A stretch of DNA of 64,000 nucleotides, from positions 1,302,001 to 1,366,000 of the forward strand of contig OZ223309.1 of assembly GCA_965140765.1 (NCBI GenBank), written 5' to 3'. The notes below the pieces were generated by a model, which had not been told where the DNA came from, did no database searches, and saw only the letters and a list, made by a program, of their open reading frames with translations. Of this stretch, positions 53,502-62,756 are shown in pieces. A program made the position numbers and the translations under genes. Position 1 is the first letter of the stretch. Every line of letters starts with the position of its first letter. The DNA is from Sunxiuqinia sp963678245 (lineage in GTDB: Bacteria > Bacteroidota > Bacteroidia > Bacteroidales > Prolixibacteraceae).

Positions 53502-54068
53502 ATGAAAGTCTTAAAACTCATTTCAACAGTAACAATAATAGCCTTATTAATTTCCTGTGGAAACTCAATAGGTAATGAATCACCAGATAGAGAAGGATTT
53601 ACAGCCATAGAACAAAATATTAAAGATGCATTTGGCGAGGATGCCTATTTTACCGATTTAACTATAACCTACACCAAAGCTATTGGAAATATTATAGGTG
53701 TAACCGTTACTAAAGAACCTACATCTTTAAAAATGGGACAATGGAATGCTACTCGAGGAAATTGGACCCAAAACTCAGAAATAACTCTAGAAGTTCCTCA
53801 AGGAACCGAGGCGGCAGATTTTATGTTTCAGTTAGGTGAAAAAATCAATCTTTCAAAATTAGGAGAATTAGTTCAAACTTCGATTAAAACATTAAAAGAC
53901 GAGAAGAATATTGAAAACCCAATCTTACAAATGGCTGCCATAAACTTTCCTGAAAATGGTGATATAGTTAAAACTGAATACTTGGTTATGCTTCAGCCGG
54001 AAAACGGCGAAACAACATTCACCTTTCAATATCGATTAAATGGGAACCTTATTGAAATGAATTATTAA
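53502..54068 (+). CDS. Lipoprotein of unknown function
   Basis: The 188-residue protein has a lipoprotein signal (LISTVTIIALLISC, Cys19). An alpha/beta domain follows (AIEQNIKDAFGEDAYFTDLT, TKAIGNIIGVTVTKEP, FTFQYRLNGNLIEMNY). No family recognised. It is the first of many envelope genes after the two-component system and is likely controlled by it. Confidence 0.6.
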   Translation: MKVLKLISTVTIIALLISCGNSIGNESPDREGFTAIEQNIKDAFGEDAYFTDLTITYTKAIGNIIGVTVTKEPTSLKMGQWNATRGNWTQNSEITLEVPQGTEAADFMFQLGEKINLSKLGELVQTSIKTLKDEKNIENPILQMAAINFPENGDIVKTEYLVMLQPENGETTFTFQYRLNGNLIEMNY

Positions 54069-54089
54069 TTAAATACTATAAAACTTGAT

Positions 54090-54309
54090 ATGGCGAAAAA
54101 TATAAAATTAATAACTATCGCTATTTATAATACTACTACCTCTTTTTATAAGTTTCCCAGATGGTGAGTCCTATAAATGGATAATCGTCTGTCTTTATAC
54201 ATAAAATAGGTTCAATTATATAATTGATAAAAAAGAAAACATTAGAGACAACTGGAACGAAAGCTATTACGATGTACAAGAAATGACAAAATACAGTAAG
54301 CAAGTATAA
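54090..54309 (+). pseudogene. Small decayed gene before lemA-like gene
   Basis: An ATG at 54090 opens MAKNIKLITIAIYNTTTSFY. After a frame change, LFISFPDGESYKWIIVCLYT, a TAA, and then FNYIIDKKENIRDNWNESYY and DVQEMTKYSKQV with a final TAA at 54307-54309 can be read. One frameshift and one stop separate the pieces. Family unknown. Confidence 0.5.
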
Positions 54310-54320
54310 AATAAGCAGCT

Positions 54321-54884
54321 ATGGTGGCAACAATAATAAGTATAGGCATTTTAGTAGTGATACTAATCAGTTCAGCAATTGTAATAAACAACCAAATAAT
54401 TGCCAAAAAGAACACGGCTTTACAGGCATTTGGAAGTGTTGAAATTTACTTAAAGAAGCGCTTTGATTTAGTGCCCAATCTGGTTGCTCTTATAAAACAA
54501 TATATGGCACACGAAAAAGAAATACTACTAAAAGCTACCGAGTTACGAAGTAAGATTGAAAATACAGGAAACCCAGAAGAAAAAATAAATGCTTCCAATG
54601 AATTTTCGAGTCTTATATCGCAGCTAAATCTGAATGTTGAAAATTATCCAAACCTAAAAGCCGACAGTCAATTTTTAAACTTACATCATCAATTAACAGA
54701 TTTGGAAGATTATATATCAGCATCAAGAAGAGCTTATAATGCTAGCGTCACAAGCTATAATAATATAATACAAATGTTTCCAGCAAATATAATTGCCGGT
54801 ATTAGAAAAGACAAGATAGAACCGCTTTTAGATATTCCAAAAATAGAACAAAAAGAAGTGAATATTAATCAACTATTTAACTAA
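54321..54884 (+). CDS. lemA: LemA family protein
   Basis: The 187-residue protein has one N-terminal membrane segment (IISIGILVVILISSAIV) and then a four-helix LemA domain. It has the hallmark KKRFDLVPNLVALIKQYMAH, ASNEFSSLISQLNLNVENYP, FLNLHHQLTDLEDYISASRR and AYNASVTSYNNIIQMFPANI. LemA proteins are membrane-bound with the helical domain outside; their role is poorly known. It heads a tight run with DUF1266 and DUF3137 genes (6 bp to the next). Confidence 0.93.
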   Translation: MVATIISIGILVVILISSAIVINNQIIAKKNTALQAFGSVEIYLKKRFDLVPNLVALIKQYMAHEKEILLKATELRSKIENTGNPEEKINASNEFSSLISQLNLNVENYPNLKADSQFLNLHHQLTDLEDYISASRRAYNASVTSYNNIIQMFPANIIAGIRKDKIEPLLDIPKIEQKEVNINQLFN

Positions 54885-54890
54885 AAAACA

Positions 54891-55709
54891 ATGCAATTAT
54901 TTGACAACTTACCTTGGTATACTTACGTAATATTGGCTGTTGCAGTTGTATCCTACGCTTACCGCTATTTTAAAACAGCAAAAGATGGTTATGATGAAGG
55001 AGACGGAATACAATTAACCAAGGCTAAATTTAGAAAGTCTCCTCAAAGCCAACTCAACAAAGATCAGCTTTTTGGGGTAGCACTTTACACACCTATTGCA
55101 GAGTGGTGGAAAGCCGATATCAATACATTGACTTTTTTAAACCCAAAGAAAGTGAAGCCGTATTTAGAAGGCTGGGGAATTGATACTGCAGAAGGTTACT
55201 GGTCGCTAACCGAATATTTTATGAAAGATGGTCGCCGTTGGTATTTCGATTTTATTGTTGACATGATCAATAACCAACCCGAAGAAAACTGGAACGATTT
55301 GATGGCTGAAAAATTTGGCGGTAATGAGCGTGCAGACCGTTACTTTAAGCTGTTGAAAACGGGTACAACAGTACAAAAATTAAAACAAAAAGGAATTTTT
55401 GCATTCGACTCTGATTTAGAATTAGGTGTAGCGGGTTACGATGCAGCGGTATTGGCAGGTCAGGCACGTAAGGCATTTACAGCCCAAGTTATTTCAGAAA
55501 AAGATGCTTGGAAGGTAATAAGATTTGCCAAAGAATTGGCTTTACAACATTTTTCATCTTGGGAAGAATTCGGGAAGAGTTTTGCTCTTGGCTTTGACTT
55601 GGACATGCGTGCAGACTACAACGACTATAAAGAAGAGGTTTTTCATTTATACCTGCAAGTTATAAGTGAACCTTCTAGCCCTTGGAATACTATCGATTGG
55701 CCAAAATAA
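54891..55709 (+). CDS. DUF1266 protein
   Basis: The 272-residue protein has a short membrane segment (TYVILAVAVVSYAYRYF) and then a DUF1266 domain (about 120-270) with WGIDTAEGYWSLTEYFMKDG, GVAGYDAAVLAGQARKAFTA and a YLQVISEPSSPWNTIDWPK ending. The domain is helical and without known activity. It sits between lemA and the DUF3137 gene with gaps under 10 bp. Confidence 0.8.
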   Translation: MQLFDNLPWYTYVILAVAVVSYAYRYFKTAKDGYDEGDGIQLTKAKFRKSPQSQLNKDQLFGVALYTPIAEWWKADINTLTFLNPKKVKPYLEGWGIDTAEGYWSLTEYFMKDGRRWYFDFIVDMINNQPEENWNDLMAEKFGGNERADRYFKLLKTGTTVQKLKQKGIFAFDSDLELGVAGYDAAVLAGQARKAFTAQVISEKDAWKVIRFAKELALQHFSSWEEFGKSFALGFDLDMRADYNDYKEEVFHLYLQVISEPSSPWNTIDWPK

Positions 55710-55718
55710 ACGCTAGTG

Positions 55719-56795
55719 ATGACCACACAGGATATTGAACACGTATATCAAGAAACAAGTGCTACCTTAAAAGCGATTTCCCAAAAAAGAAACGCAACTT
55801 TATTTTTTCAAAAAATGATGTGGTTGTTAATGGGAATGTACTTTGTAGGAGCAACCCTGGTAGTTTTGAGTGCTTATTTTCCTGAAGAATTAAAGTGGCT
55901 GTCAGTCATTGCTAATAAATTACTAGGCAGTACCGAAAATCCATACCAACAGTTGTATTACCTATTGCCTCTACTAATTCTTATAAGCATTAATTCGTAT
56001 TTTTTTAGCGGTGCTTTTTATCGATTCAAAACACTAGAAATGAATACCATTTCTAAAATGATTAAGCAACTTTTTCCCCAAGCTGAATTTTCACAAACCT
56101 CACAAATCAACAACAATATCACAAAGGAAAGCAAACTGTTTGCATGGATAAAAACCAATACACCTGTATATACTTTTGGGCAAATGCGAACATCTGTAAA
56201 TGGCACGTATCTCAATATTGCAGATATTGGGTTTATTGAAAACCATATTGGTAACAAACTTATAAACACTACACTAAAAATTCCATTGCTCAATATTCCT
56301 ATGGTTATATACCAATACATACTCAAAAACATAGCTACTTCAAAAACATCAGACGCTGTTTATTTTTCTTTTAGAGGAATGTATTGCTGGGCAAATTTTA
56401 ATAAGAAGCTAACCACAAGAACCATTGTGATTCCTAATAGCCTAACCACAAAACTTGGTCGTTTTTCCAGTTTCAATTTTAAAGATGAAGAAAAGATAGC
56501 ATTGGAAGATGCCAGATTTAATAGTCATTTTTCAGTGTACAGTCCCGACCAAATTGAATCAAGGTATGTATTATCTTCTTCCGTAATGGAAAAAATAACA
56601 ACATTAAAAGAACGATTTAATCGAAACATCATGCTGTCGTTTATCAACAATAAGGTTTTTTTAGCCGTAGAAAATCCCAATGGGATATTTTCATTCCCTT
56701 CAGGAAAGTTAGATTCTATAGAGATAATTGAAGAGTTAATTGCTGAAATACATACCGCACAAAGTATGGTGACTGAATTAAAACTAAACAGATGA
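55719..56795 (+). CDS. DUF3137 membrane protein
   Basis: I chose ATG 55719; the frame also has GTG at 55716. The 358-residue protein has two membrane segments (MMWLLMGMYFVGATLVVLSA and LYYLLPLLILISINSYFF). A cytosolic DUF3137 domain follows (YRFKTLEMNTISKMIKQLFP, VYFSFRGMYCWANFNKKLTT, FSVYSPDQIESRYVLSSSVM). LemA and DUF3137 genes are often neighbours in bacteria, so the two probably work together at the membrane. Confidence 0.82.
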   Translation: MTTQDIEHVYQETSATLKAISQKRNATLFFQKMMWLLMGMYFVGATLVVLSAYFPEELKWLSVIANKLLGSTENPYQQLYYLLPLLILISINSYFFSGAFYRFKTLEMNTISKMIKQLFPQAEFSQTSQINNNITKESKLFAWIKTNTPVYTFGQMRTSVNGTYLNIADIGFIENHIGNKLINTTLKIPLLNIPMVIYQYILKNIATSKTSDAVYFSFRGMYCWANFNKKLTTRTIVIPNSLTTKLGRFSSFNFKDEEKIALEDARFNSHFSVYSPDQIESRYVLSSSVMEKITTLKERFNRNIMLSFINNKVFLAVENPNGIFSFPSGKLDSIEIIEELIAEIHTAQSMVTELKLNR

Positions 56796-56828
56796 AAAGA
56801 AAGAGAAAAGCTAGAATAATTCCCAATC

Positions 56829-57170
56829 ATGAGAACCTTAAAATACATTATAAATTATGCCTTTTGGATAGCTATGTCTTTAGTATTTGGTATTGGTTAT
56901 TTGCGTATTGTTTTAGGTGCTAATAATACGTCAGCTGATGGTATTGGGTATTTATTTAATATGTTTTACTACTGGGGTTTGTTTCATGTAGGGATGATAG
57001 TAGGATTGGTTATTGCCGTTTTATTTATTTTTTTAGATGTCTTTTATCTGAGAAAGAAGTTGAAAAACAACTTCCAATCAACAATCAAACGATTCTTATC
57101 CTTTATGGTAATTACCATATTTGTAGGAATCACCCATTATATTTTGGAAAAAGTAATTGATGTTATTTAA
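56829..57170 (+). CDS. Small three-segment membrane protein
   Basis: The 113-residue protein has hydrophobic segments at about 10-28, 43-70 and 90-108 (ALRTLKYI.. region, GLFHVGMIVGLVIAVLFIFL, FLSFMVITIFVGITHYILEK). No family recognised. It lies 33 bp after the DUF3137 gene on the same strand. Confidence 0.6.
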   Translation: MRTLKYIINYAFWIAMSLVFGIGYLRIVLGANNTSADGIGYLFNMFYYWGLFHVGMIVGLVIAVLFIFLDVFYLRKKLKNNFQSTIKRFLSFMVITIFVGITHYILEKVIDVI

Positions 57171-57260
57171 GTATAAAACAGATTGGAAATTTTGAGGGAA
57201 ACTTATTGAAATTAAACAGAAAAACTTTTTATAAGACTTTTTAAAAAATAAGAAAAATTA

Positions 57261-58232
57261 GTGGAAATTATCCTAGTCATATTTTTAATTGCAACAGCAG
57301 CTTTAGTCTTTTTACTCCTTTACAAAGTTATAAGATGGATAATTGCTAAAAAGACAAGAGTTGTTAGCACATTAGCACTACTGCTCATTATAGGTGTTGG
57401 CTACACCATCAACCATCTGTTTTTCACAAAAATGGAATTCATTCAATCAAAAGTATATCCTAATTTGTACCTGGTGAAGAATGAAATTAAAGACCGGACC
57501 GAATTACAGCAAATCATAAAGAAAAAGGTGGTTAACATGATAGATAGTGGTTTAATAGACCATCAAGAAATATATTCAGAGAACACTTTTAAAGCACCGT
57601 ATGCTACGTTAGCTTTTTACACGTATAACAAAAATTCACAGCTATCATTATTTCAAGATTACGGCACCGCTTATTTCATAGAAAAAAAAGAAGATTTAGG
57701 CGGAATGATTGTGGAAGACTTGTCTATGTACGGTAAATACAAATTGGCGGCCTATAACCTTCGTACATATAAAAATGACACTACATGCTATTATGGCATA
57801 TTAAATTATTACAAAGAGGGCTACATTATAAAAACAGATACTTTATTAAAACAATCTTGTGGAAATAAATCCCAAAAGACAACTGAGCAACAGTTAGAGA
57901 GTCCAACCAGTATCGAAGAAGCAACAGAAATAACCCCTATTCCAAGTGAATTTAAAAGCCTGTTAAAGCCAAATGAAAAATTAAAATTGGGTGTCGTTTA
58001 TACAGATACTGTGCGATATGTAAATTTTGATGATAATGGAGATTATTTGCTGTTTTTTGTAGAAAAAAGCCAGGATACTATCGGTTTAATACACAACAAA
58101 CATAACTCCGAATTTATTCAAGGCGAAACCCTTGAAATACAATGGGAAATAGATAGTCTGCGACCTGCAGGTGATCCTGATTTTTTAGAGTTTAAAGAGT
58201 TTCTAATTTCAGCTAAAAATAGTAAAAACTAG
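57261..58232 (+). CDS. Membrane-anchored protein of unknown function (GTG start)
   Basis: The start is GTG at 57261; no ATG with a better leader is in frame. Two membrane segments occupy residues 1-60. A soluble extracytoplasmic region of about 260 residues follows (MEFIQSKVYPNLYLVKNEIK, YFIEKKEDLGGMIVEDLSMY) and a beta-rich C-terminal part (VRYVNFDDNGDYLLFFVEKS). Family unknown. It is 2 bp from the next gene. Confidence 0.6.
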   Translation: MEIILVIFLIATAALVFLLLYKVIRWIIAKKTRVVSTLALLLIIGVGYTINHLFFTKMEFIQSKVYPNLYLVKNEIKDRTELQQIIKKKVVNMIDSGLIDHQEIYSENTFKAPYATLAFYTYNKNSQLSLFQDYGTAYFIEKKEDLGGMIVEDLSMYGKYKLAAYNLRTYKNDTTCYYGILNYYKEGYIIKTDTLLKQSCGNKSQKTTEQQLESPTSIEEATEITPIPSEFKSLLKPNEKLKLGVVYTDTVRYVNFDDNGDYLLFFVEKSQDTIGLIHNKHNSEFIQGETLEIQWEIDSLRPAGDPDFLEFKEFLISAKNSKN

Positions 58233-58234
58233 CA

Positions 58235-58726
58235 ATGACCAATAAAAAGTACATATCACAAGTTTTAAATAGTATTTTTCTACTCACTCTATTACTTTTT
58301 GTATTGGATGTTTTCACTGTTTTTGAAATTAAAAACCAACCTATAAAGTCATTTGTTTATATCGGTATCATAGCTCTAGCCCCGCTAATTTTAATTTGGC
58401 ATTTATGGTTTTTTAAAAGTTCAAAAAGAAAAATTATAAACGCCATGCTTCCTTTACTTACACTCATAGGAATTTTGTTTGTTGGTCCTATTGAAATACT
58501 GTTTTCATCAAGTAGTTGGAAAACACAAAAAGTGCTCTATCAGAGCGAAAATACATTCTTCAATAAAACAGAAATTCAAACACAAGATGTAGGTGCCTTA
58601 GGTACTAACAAGCGAACGGTTGAAGTTGCATACTTAACCAATTGGTTTATGATTGTTAAACCGATAACTAAAAGTGTTAGTGATGATACAATTAAGAGCA
58701 GATTCAATAAAACTAAAATAAAATGA
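58235..58726 (+). CDS. Membrane protein of unknown function
   Basis: The 163-residue protein has three hydrophobic segments (about 10-32, 40-60, 72-92) and a soluble C-terminal part (VLYQSENTFFNKTEIQTQDV). Its stop overlaps the next start (ATGA). No family recognised. Part of the same operon as its neighbours. Confidence 0.6.
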   Translation: MTNKKYISQVLNSIFLLTLLLFVLDVFTVFEIKNQPIKSFVYIGIIALAPLILIWHLWFFKSSKRKIINAMLPLLTLIGILFVGPIEILFSSSSWKTQKVLYQSENTFFNKTEIQTQDVGALGTNKRTVEVAYLTNWFMIVKPITKSVSDDTIKSRFNKTKIK

Positions 58727-59703
58727 CATTTGCATTTCAAATACTTATATCCTCAGCCATTTTTTGTGTGCTCATACTTGTAGTATTGGGCATTCAAAAA
58801 AAAGGGTTTTTAAAACATAAAGCTGTTACCATTTTATTACTCATAGTAACAAGTTTGTTTTTTTGTACTTCACTGTTTTTTTGTTATTCAGAATTTACTG
58901 CTTATGAGGTAAGAAAAAAACAATACGCTCAAGATGATAAAAATGCTTTAGATATAAAGGGCAATGTTTCTTCTAAAAAAGAAGAACTTGATGCTTATAA
59001 ATATTTTAAAACGTACCGAAATTCTTTAAAAGGATATGAGTTTTTTTTAATAGATATTATTCGAAACAGTCACCAAGAACAGGTTTCCTATATTTATAAT
59101 CTGCGCGATAAAATTGTTGAACAATTTGAAAGTGAGGAATATAATCAAGAGTATTGGGACAAGGTTTTTTCCATTGTTTTTCAGCAAGAAGATAGTACTA
59201 AAACATATTTAAAATCTAATTATGAAGTTACTAGCATTATTCCTCCTGATGATGTTTATACTGAGTTAAACGGTGACTATGGCGACTTGAATGATGCTGA
59301 AAACTTCAGTTACTTTGAAAGGCTTTGTAATCTTATATATATTGAAGGCGAAATAAAAAACTCTGAAAATAGGTCTGCAGCACGTATTGAAACACTTTGG
59401 CAATACAACAAGGCTTTTATCTATACATTTTTTTCAAAATCAAAATACGACCAATTGTGCAAACAACTGGTTAATGACCTAATAACCGTTCACGACCGTA
59501 TTGTTGCTCAACCCGATTACAAAGCCTTTTACGAAGCATACGATGTTTCTGATGGTGTGTTTCTTGATTTTCCGTCCAAGAAATTCACGAGTTCTTTTCA
59601 ATTTTCATGGCCCTTTAGTTTCTGGGATAGACGCTTTAGCGAACATAACAGTGAACAAGTTTACAATATCTTAAAAGAACTTCAAGATCATTACAACAAT
59701 TAA
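58723..59703 (+). CDS. Membrane-anchored helical protein, paralogue 1
   Basis: The 326-residue protein has two N-terminal membrane segments (residues 5-22 and 32-56) and then a long helical domain with YIYNLRDKIVEQFESEEYNQ and IYTFFSKSKYDQLCKQLVND, ending FWDRRFSEHNSEQVYNILKE plus LQDHYN. The last 90 residues resemble the end of the next gene, so the two arose by duplication. Function unknown. Confidence 0.6.
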   Translation: MTFAFQILISSAIFCVLILVVLGIQKKGFLKHKAVTILLLIVTSLFFCTSLFFCYSEFTAYEVRKKQYAQDDKNALDIKGNVSSKKEELDAYKYFKTYRNSLKGYEFFLIDIIRNSHQEQVSYIYNLRDKIVEQFESEEYNQEYWDKVFSIVFQQEDSTKTYLKSNYEVTSIIPPDDVYTELNGDYGDLNDAENFSYFERLCNLIYIEGEIKNSENRSAARIETLWQYNKAFIYTFFSKSKYDQLCKQLVNDLITVHDRIVAQPDYKAFYEAYDVSDGVFLDFPSKKFTSSFQFSWPFSFWDRRFSEHNSEQVYNILKELQDHYNN

Positions 59704-59710
59704 AAACAGG

Positions 59711-60484
59711 ATGAAAAAAACTATTGTCATATTAATTGTAACAGGATTCGCTTTGGTGGGGGTGGGGTTTTATTTCGCTCAAAAATCGTTGCAGTATATT
59801 ACTAACAAAGAAGAAGAAATCAAATTATTGGATAGCATCGCTGACGATAAAGCTAAAATAGAACGTGCTTTTAGTCAACTTCAAAACAATACTATAAACT
59901 ATCAGCATTTAGAACTTAATCAATACGATTATAATATGGTTTACCCTTGTTTACAAGAATATATAAACAAAAACGATTTGCCTTCAAATTGCGATGAGCA
60001 ATTATTAAGAGTTGTTATTGATGATTTTGGAGAAGTAGGTATGGTGAATGCAATAGTTGGTGAAGCTATTGATTTTACCAACCTATCGTTTAATACTCAT
60101 TTTATTAATGATTTATTTAAGGAAGAAGCATTGCTAAAATCAAAACTCATTTTAAGTTTTTTAAATAAGTACCGAAATGCAGAGCGATTACAACACGTTT
60201 TTAATAAGTATAAAAATCACATCTACAAGATTCTTCCAAAAAGTGTTTATGAAAAAGTATTCGATAAACAACTTACAGCATGCATTACTGCTTATAACGA
60301 AATAAAAAGCAAACCAGATGAAGAGGCTTTTTTTAAAGACATCTATTTTAAGGCAGACACTCAAAACCTACACGGTAAATATTGGAATATTACATTTTGG
60401 AAACGAAGAGCATTAGAAAAAAACGATACAATCCTGTATTCCATCTTAAAAGAAATTAAAATACATTATAATCAAGTTGATTAG
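59711..60484 (+). CDS. Membrane-anchored helical protein, paralogue 2
   Basis: The 257-residue protein has one membrane segment (IVILIVTGFALVGVGFYF) and a helical domain ending FWKRRALEKNDTILYSILKE plus IKIHYN. This mirrors FWDRRFSEHN...YNILKELQDHYN in the previous gene, and IYKILPKSVYEKVF mirrors IYTFFSKSKYDQL. Function unknown. It follows its paralogue by 7 bp. Confidence 0.6.
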   Translation: MKKTIVILIVTGFALVGVGFYFAQKSLQYITNKEEEIKLLDSIADDKAKIERAFSQLQNNTINYQHLELNQYDYNMVYPCLQEYINKNDLPSNCDEQLLRVVIDDFGEVGMVNAIVGEAIDFTNLSFNTHFINDLFKEEALLKSKLILSFLNKYRNAERLQHVFNKYKNHIYKILPKSVYEKVFDKQLTACITAYNEIKSKPDEEAFFKDIYFKADTQNLHGKYWNITFWKRRALEKNDTILYSILKEIKIHYNQVD

Positions 60485-60499
60485 AAATACAATTTAAAA

Positions 60500-61792
60500 A
60501 TGAAACGACAATACATACTATTGCTATTAATTTTTTGTTCTTGCGCCCAAAAAGCCAATACTAACAGCATTAAAGATACCGTGGAAATTCCCTCAAAAGT
60601 AAAAGATGTAGAGGATGCAGTGGAAGCAGTCGCACAAACAGATGAAAACACAAACTTTAAAGAAGTGTTACAAAAACTGAAACTAAAAAGTGTTCCATTA
60701 ATTGATAGTACTTCATTTGATAGTTTTATAGATGAAGAAGACTACAAAACAATCAATACAGAAGCACTAAAACTGGTTAAGGTTTATAAAAATTGGAACA
60801 ATCCAAACTATAATTACCGAGCTATCGATGCCTACCGCTTAAATTTATCTAAAGATTTTTATACCGTTGTTGTTACCGTATTACTAGGAGATAATGAATT
60901 AGAAAACCGACTCATTAATTACGAATTAAATGGAAGTATTATTACTTCTGAAATTGTAGCTTATGACGAAATAGCTGAAGGTTGGACACGATATCAATCA
61001 AAAATTGAAGCTAAAAAAATCACAATAAAATATCACGTTTTGGTTAGTGATGATGACGCTTCGCAAATGGAAATCAACACTTTAAGAATTGAACCTAACG
61101 GAACTTTAAAACAATTAACTATTAATGATGTGTTTTACGAGTTAGTAATAAAAACGCTTAACATTAACAGTAAAAAATTAATTCCTAGTCTACAGGCGTT
61201 CAAAATTCTTCCCAATAGCTCTAACCAAGCTGTTTTGATTATTCCAGAAGTAGTAGAAGGTAGTGAAGAAGAGCATTATTTTTCTCTTAACACACATATA
61301 GCCGTCGCAAATTTAGAAACGAAGCAGATTACACATCAATACTTTGAAAGTTCAAAAACAAACGGTTGGGTTTCCGATGCAATTGTATTAACAGATATAA
61401 TAATTGATACAGCTCCGTATGATGTTACTGATAATATAAAAGCCTTTGGAATTAGAACACATTTTGTAGGGAGCTCAAGAGTAAATCCTTATGAAAGTGA
61501 AACCCTTTCCTTGTTTGTGAAATTGGAAGATAAGCTCCAAAAAGTGCTAGATAATTATGAAGTTCTGAACAATGTTGGCGAATGGGACGGGTTTTGTTTT
61601 GGTAAATTCATAAAAGAAGAAAAAATACTCATCATATCTCCTCAAAAAACAAATGAATATTATGATATCATTGTGAAAAACAAAATCACTGAAACCAACA
61701 ATTTTGAAGATGAAAACGGAGAGTGTGATTATAAAGAAACTATTACTCATCAAACATCAGTTTTAAAGTTTGATGGGAAAACTTATAACTAA
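60500..61792 (+). CDS. Large lipoprotein of unknown function
   Basis: The 430-residue protein has a lipoprotein signal (YILLLLIFCSC, Cys at 14 or 15). A polar linker and a large beta-rich body follow (DFYTVVVTVLLGDNELENRL, IIPEVVEGSEEEHYFSLNTH, GVWDGFCFGKF-like segment near residue 365). It probably sits in the outer or inner membrane facing the periplasm. No family recognised. It ends the tight gene run that starts at lemA. Confidence 0.6.
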   Translation: MKRQYILLLLIFCSCAQKANTNSIKDTVEIPSKVKDVEDAVEAVAQTDENTNFKEVLQKLKLKSVPLIDSTSFDSFIDEEDYKTINTEALKLVKVYKNWNNPNYNYRAIDAYRLNLSKDFYTVVVTVLLGDNELENRLINYELNGSIITSEIVAYDEIAEGWTRYQSKIEAKKITIKYHVLVSDDDASQMEINTLRIEPNGTLKQLTINDVFYELVIKTLNINSKKLIPSLQAFKILPNSSNQAVLIIPEVVEGSEEEHYFSLNTHIAVANLETKQITHQYFESSKTNGWVSDAIVLTDIIIDTAPYDVTDNIKAFGIRTHFVGSSRVNPYESETLSLFVKLEDKLQKVLDNYEVLNNVGEWDGFCFGKFIKEEKILIISPQKTNEYYDIIVKNKITETNNFEDENGECDYKETITHQTSVLKFDGKTYN

Positions 61793-61885
61793 TATAGTTG
61801 TAAACTAAAGCTTTTCTAAATACTGGAATAAATCTACCAGGAGAACAAAAGTTAAGGGGCATTTGAAAAAGACAATTCAGACAGA

Positions 61886-62458
61886 ATGAAAAATACTATA
61901 GGACTTTTATTATTAGCTCTAATTTCTTGTCAAGGCAAATAGGAACAGAAAAAGATTACGAATAAATCAAGTTTTTCACAAACCAATGAATTAATCAATA
62001 ATAAAAGCAGTTTGTTTATACTTAATGAAGAAAGCAGTGAAAATTTTGTTAGAATTATTCCACCTAAAAATTCTGATTTTGAATTCCCTGATAGTTCAGC
62101 GAAAGCTGAACCATATAAAAATGGTGATTTTAATGCTGACGGAAAAGAAGACATACTCGTTTGTGTAGGTACTTGTGGAACAGGAGCTTGTTTGTGCAGT
62201 TTATTTTTAAATCAATATGACAACTTTTACAAACTGGTTTTTATCGATTATTTGAAGAATGTTGAATTTAATGTAGACAAAAACGGAATTTGGACAATTG
62301 AATCATCAGAAGAATTTGAACCATACAATCCTTTCAAAATTCAAATAACTACTTTTAAGTTTGACAAAAGTAAATATCAATATAAAATAGACACTATATT
62401 TGTTTATTGTGATAAAGAAGTGGAACAAATAATGAATGAAGAAAAAACGAACGGTTAA
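61886..62458 (+). pseudogene. Lipoprotein gene with an internal TAG
   Basis: ATG 61886 opens a lipoprotein signal (MKNTIGLLLLALISCQGK, Cys15), then TAG at 61940-61942 interrupts it. The same frame continues EQKKITNKSSFSQTNELINN to a stop at 62456-62458, about 190 residues in all, with NGDFNADGKEDILVCVGTCG, a calcium-loop-like motif. A single nonsense change in an otherwise intact gene suggests recent loss. Internal starts (62012) would give an unanchored fragment. Confidence 0.7.
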
Positions 62459-62634
62459 CAATGTAAATGTAATGCGGGTTTCAGTGGGTAATTAAATCGT
62501 AGTTCGTTGTTGCAACACCGCCAATTCGTCTGCGACGATTGACGGAAAATTTGAAATATTGAATAACCGAATTGGCTCTGTGCGGTTTTGAAAGTTCATC
62601 ACTTTTAATCCCGCACTCCACTTACATAAACCGC

Positions 62635-62743
62635 CAGACTGTCTAAAAACCTCTTTCCATGAAAGAATTATTTGGGTAGCTGGCTTTAATAAGAATGAAA
62701 TATTGAAACTTCAACGGCTTAATTTCACTTTTTAGACAGACTG
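62635..62743. mobile_element. 109-bp inverted-repeat mini-element or IS remnant
   Basis: CAGACTGTCTAAAAA (62635-62649) and TTTTTAGACAGACTG (62729-62743) are inverted copies with one mismatch, 79 bp apart. The right copy is identical to 13056-13070. The inside has no gene. It may be a MITE or the joined ends of a deleted insertion sequence. Confidence 0.5.
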
Positions 62744-62756
62744 CCGTTGTGTGTAA

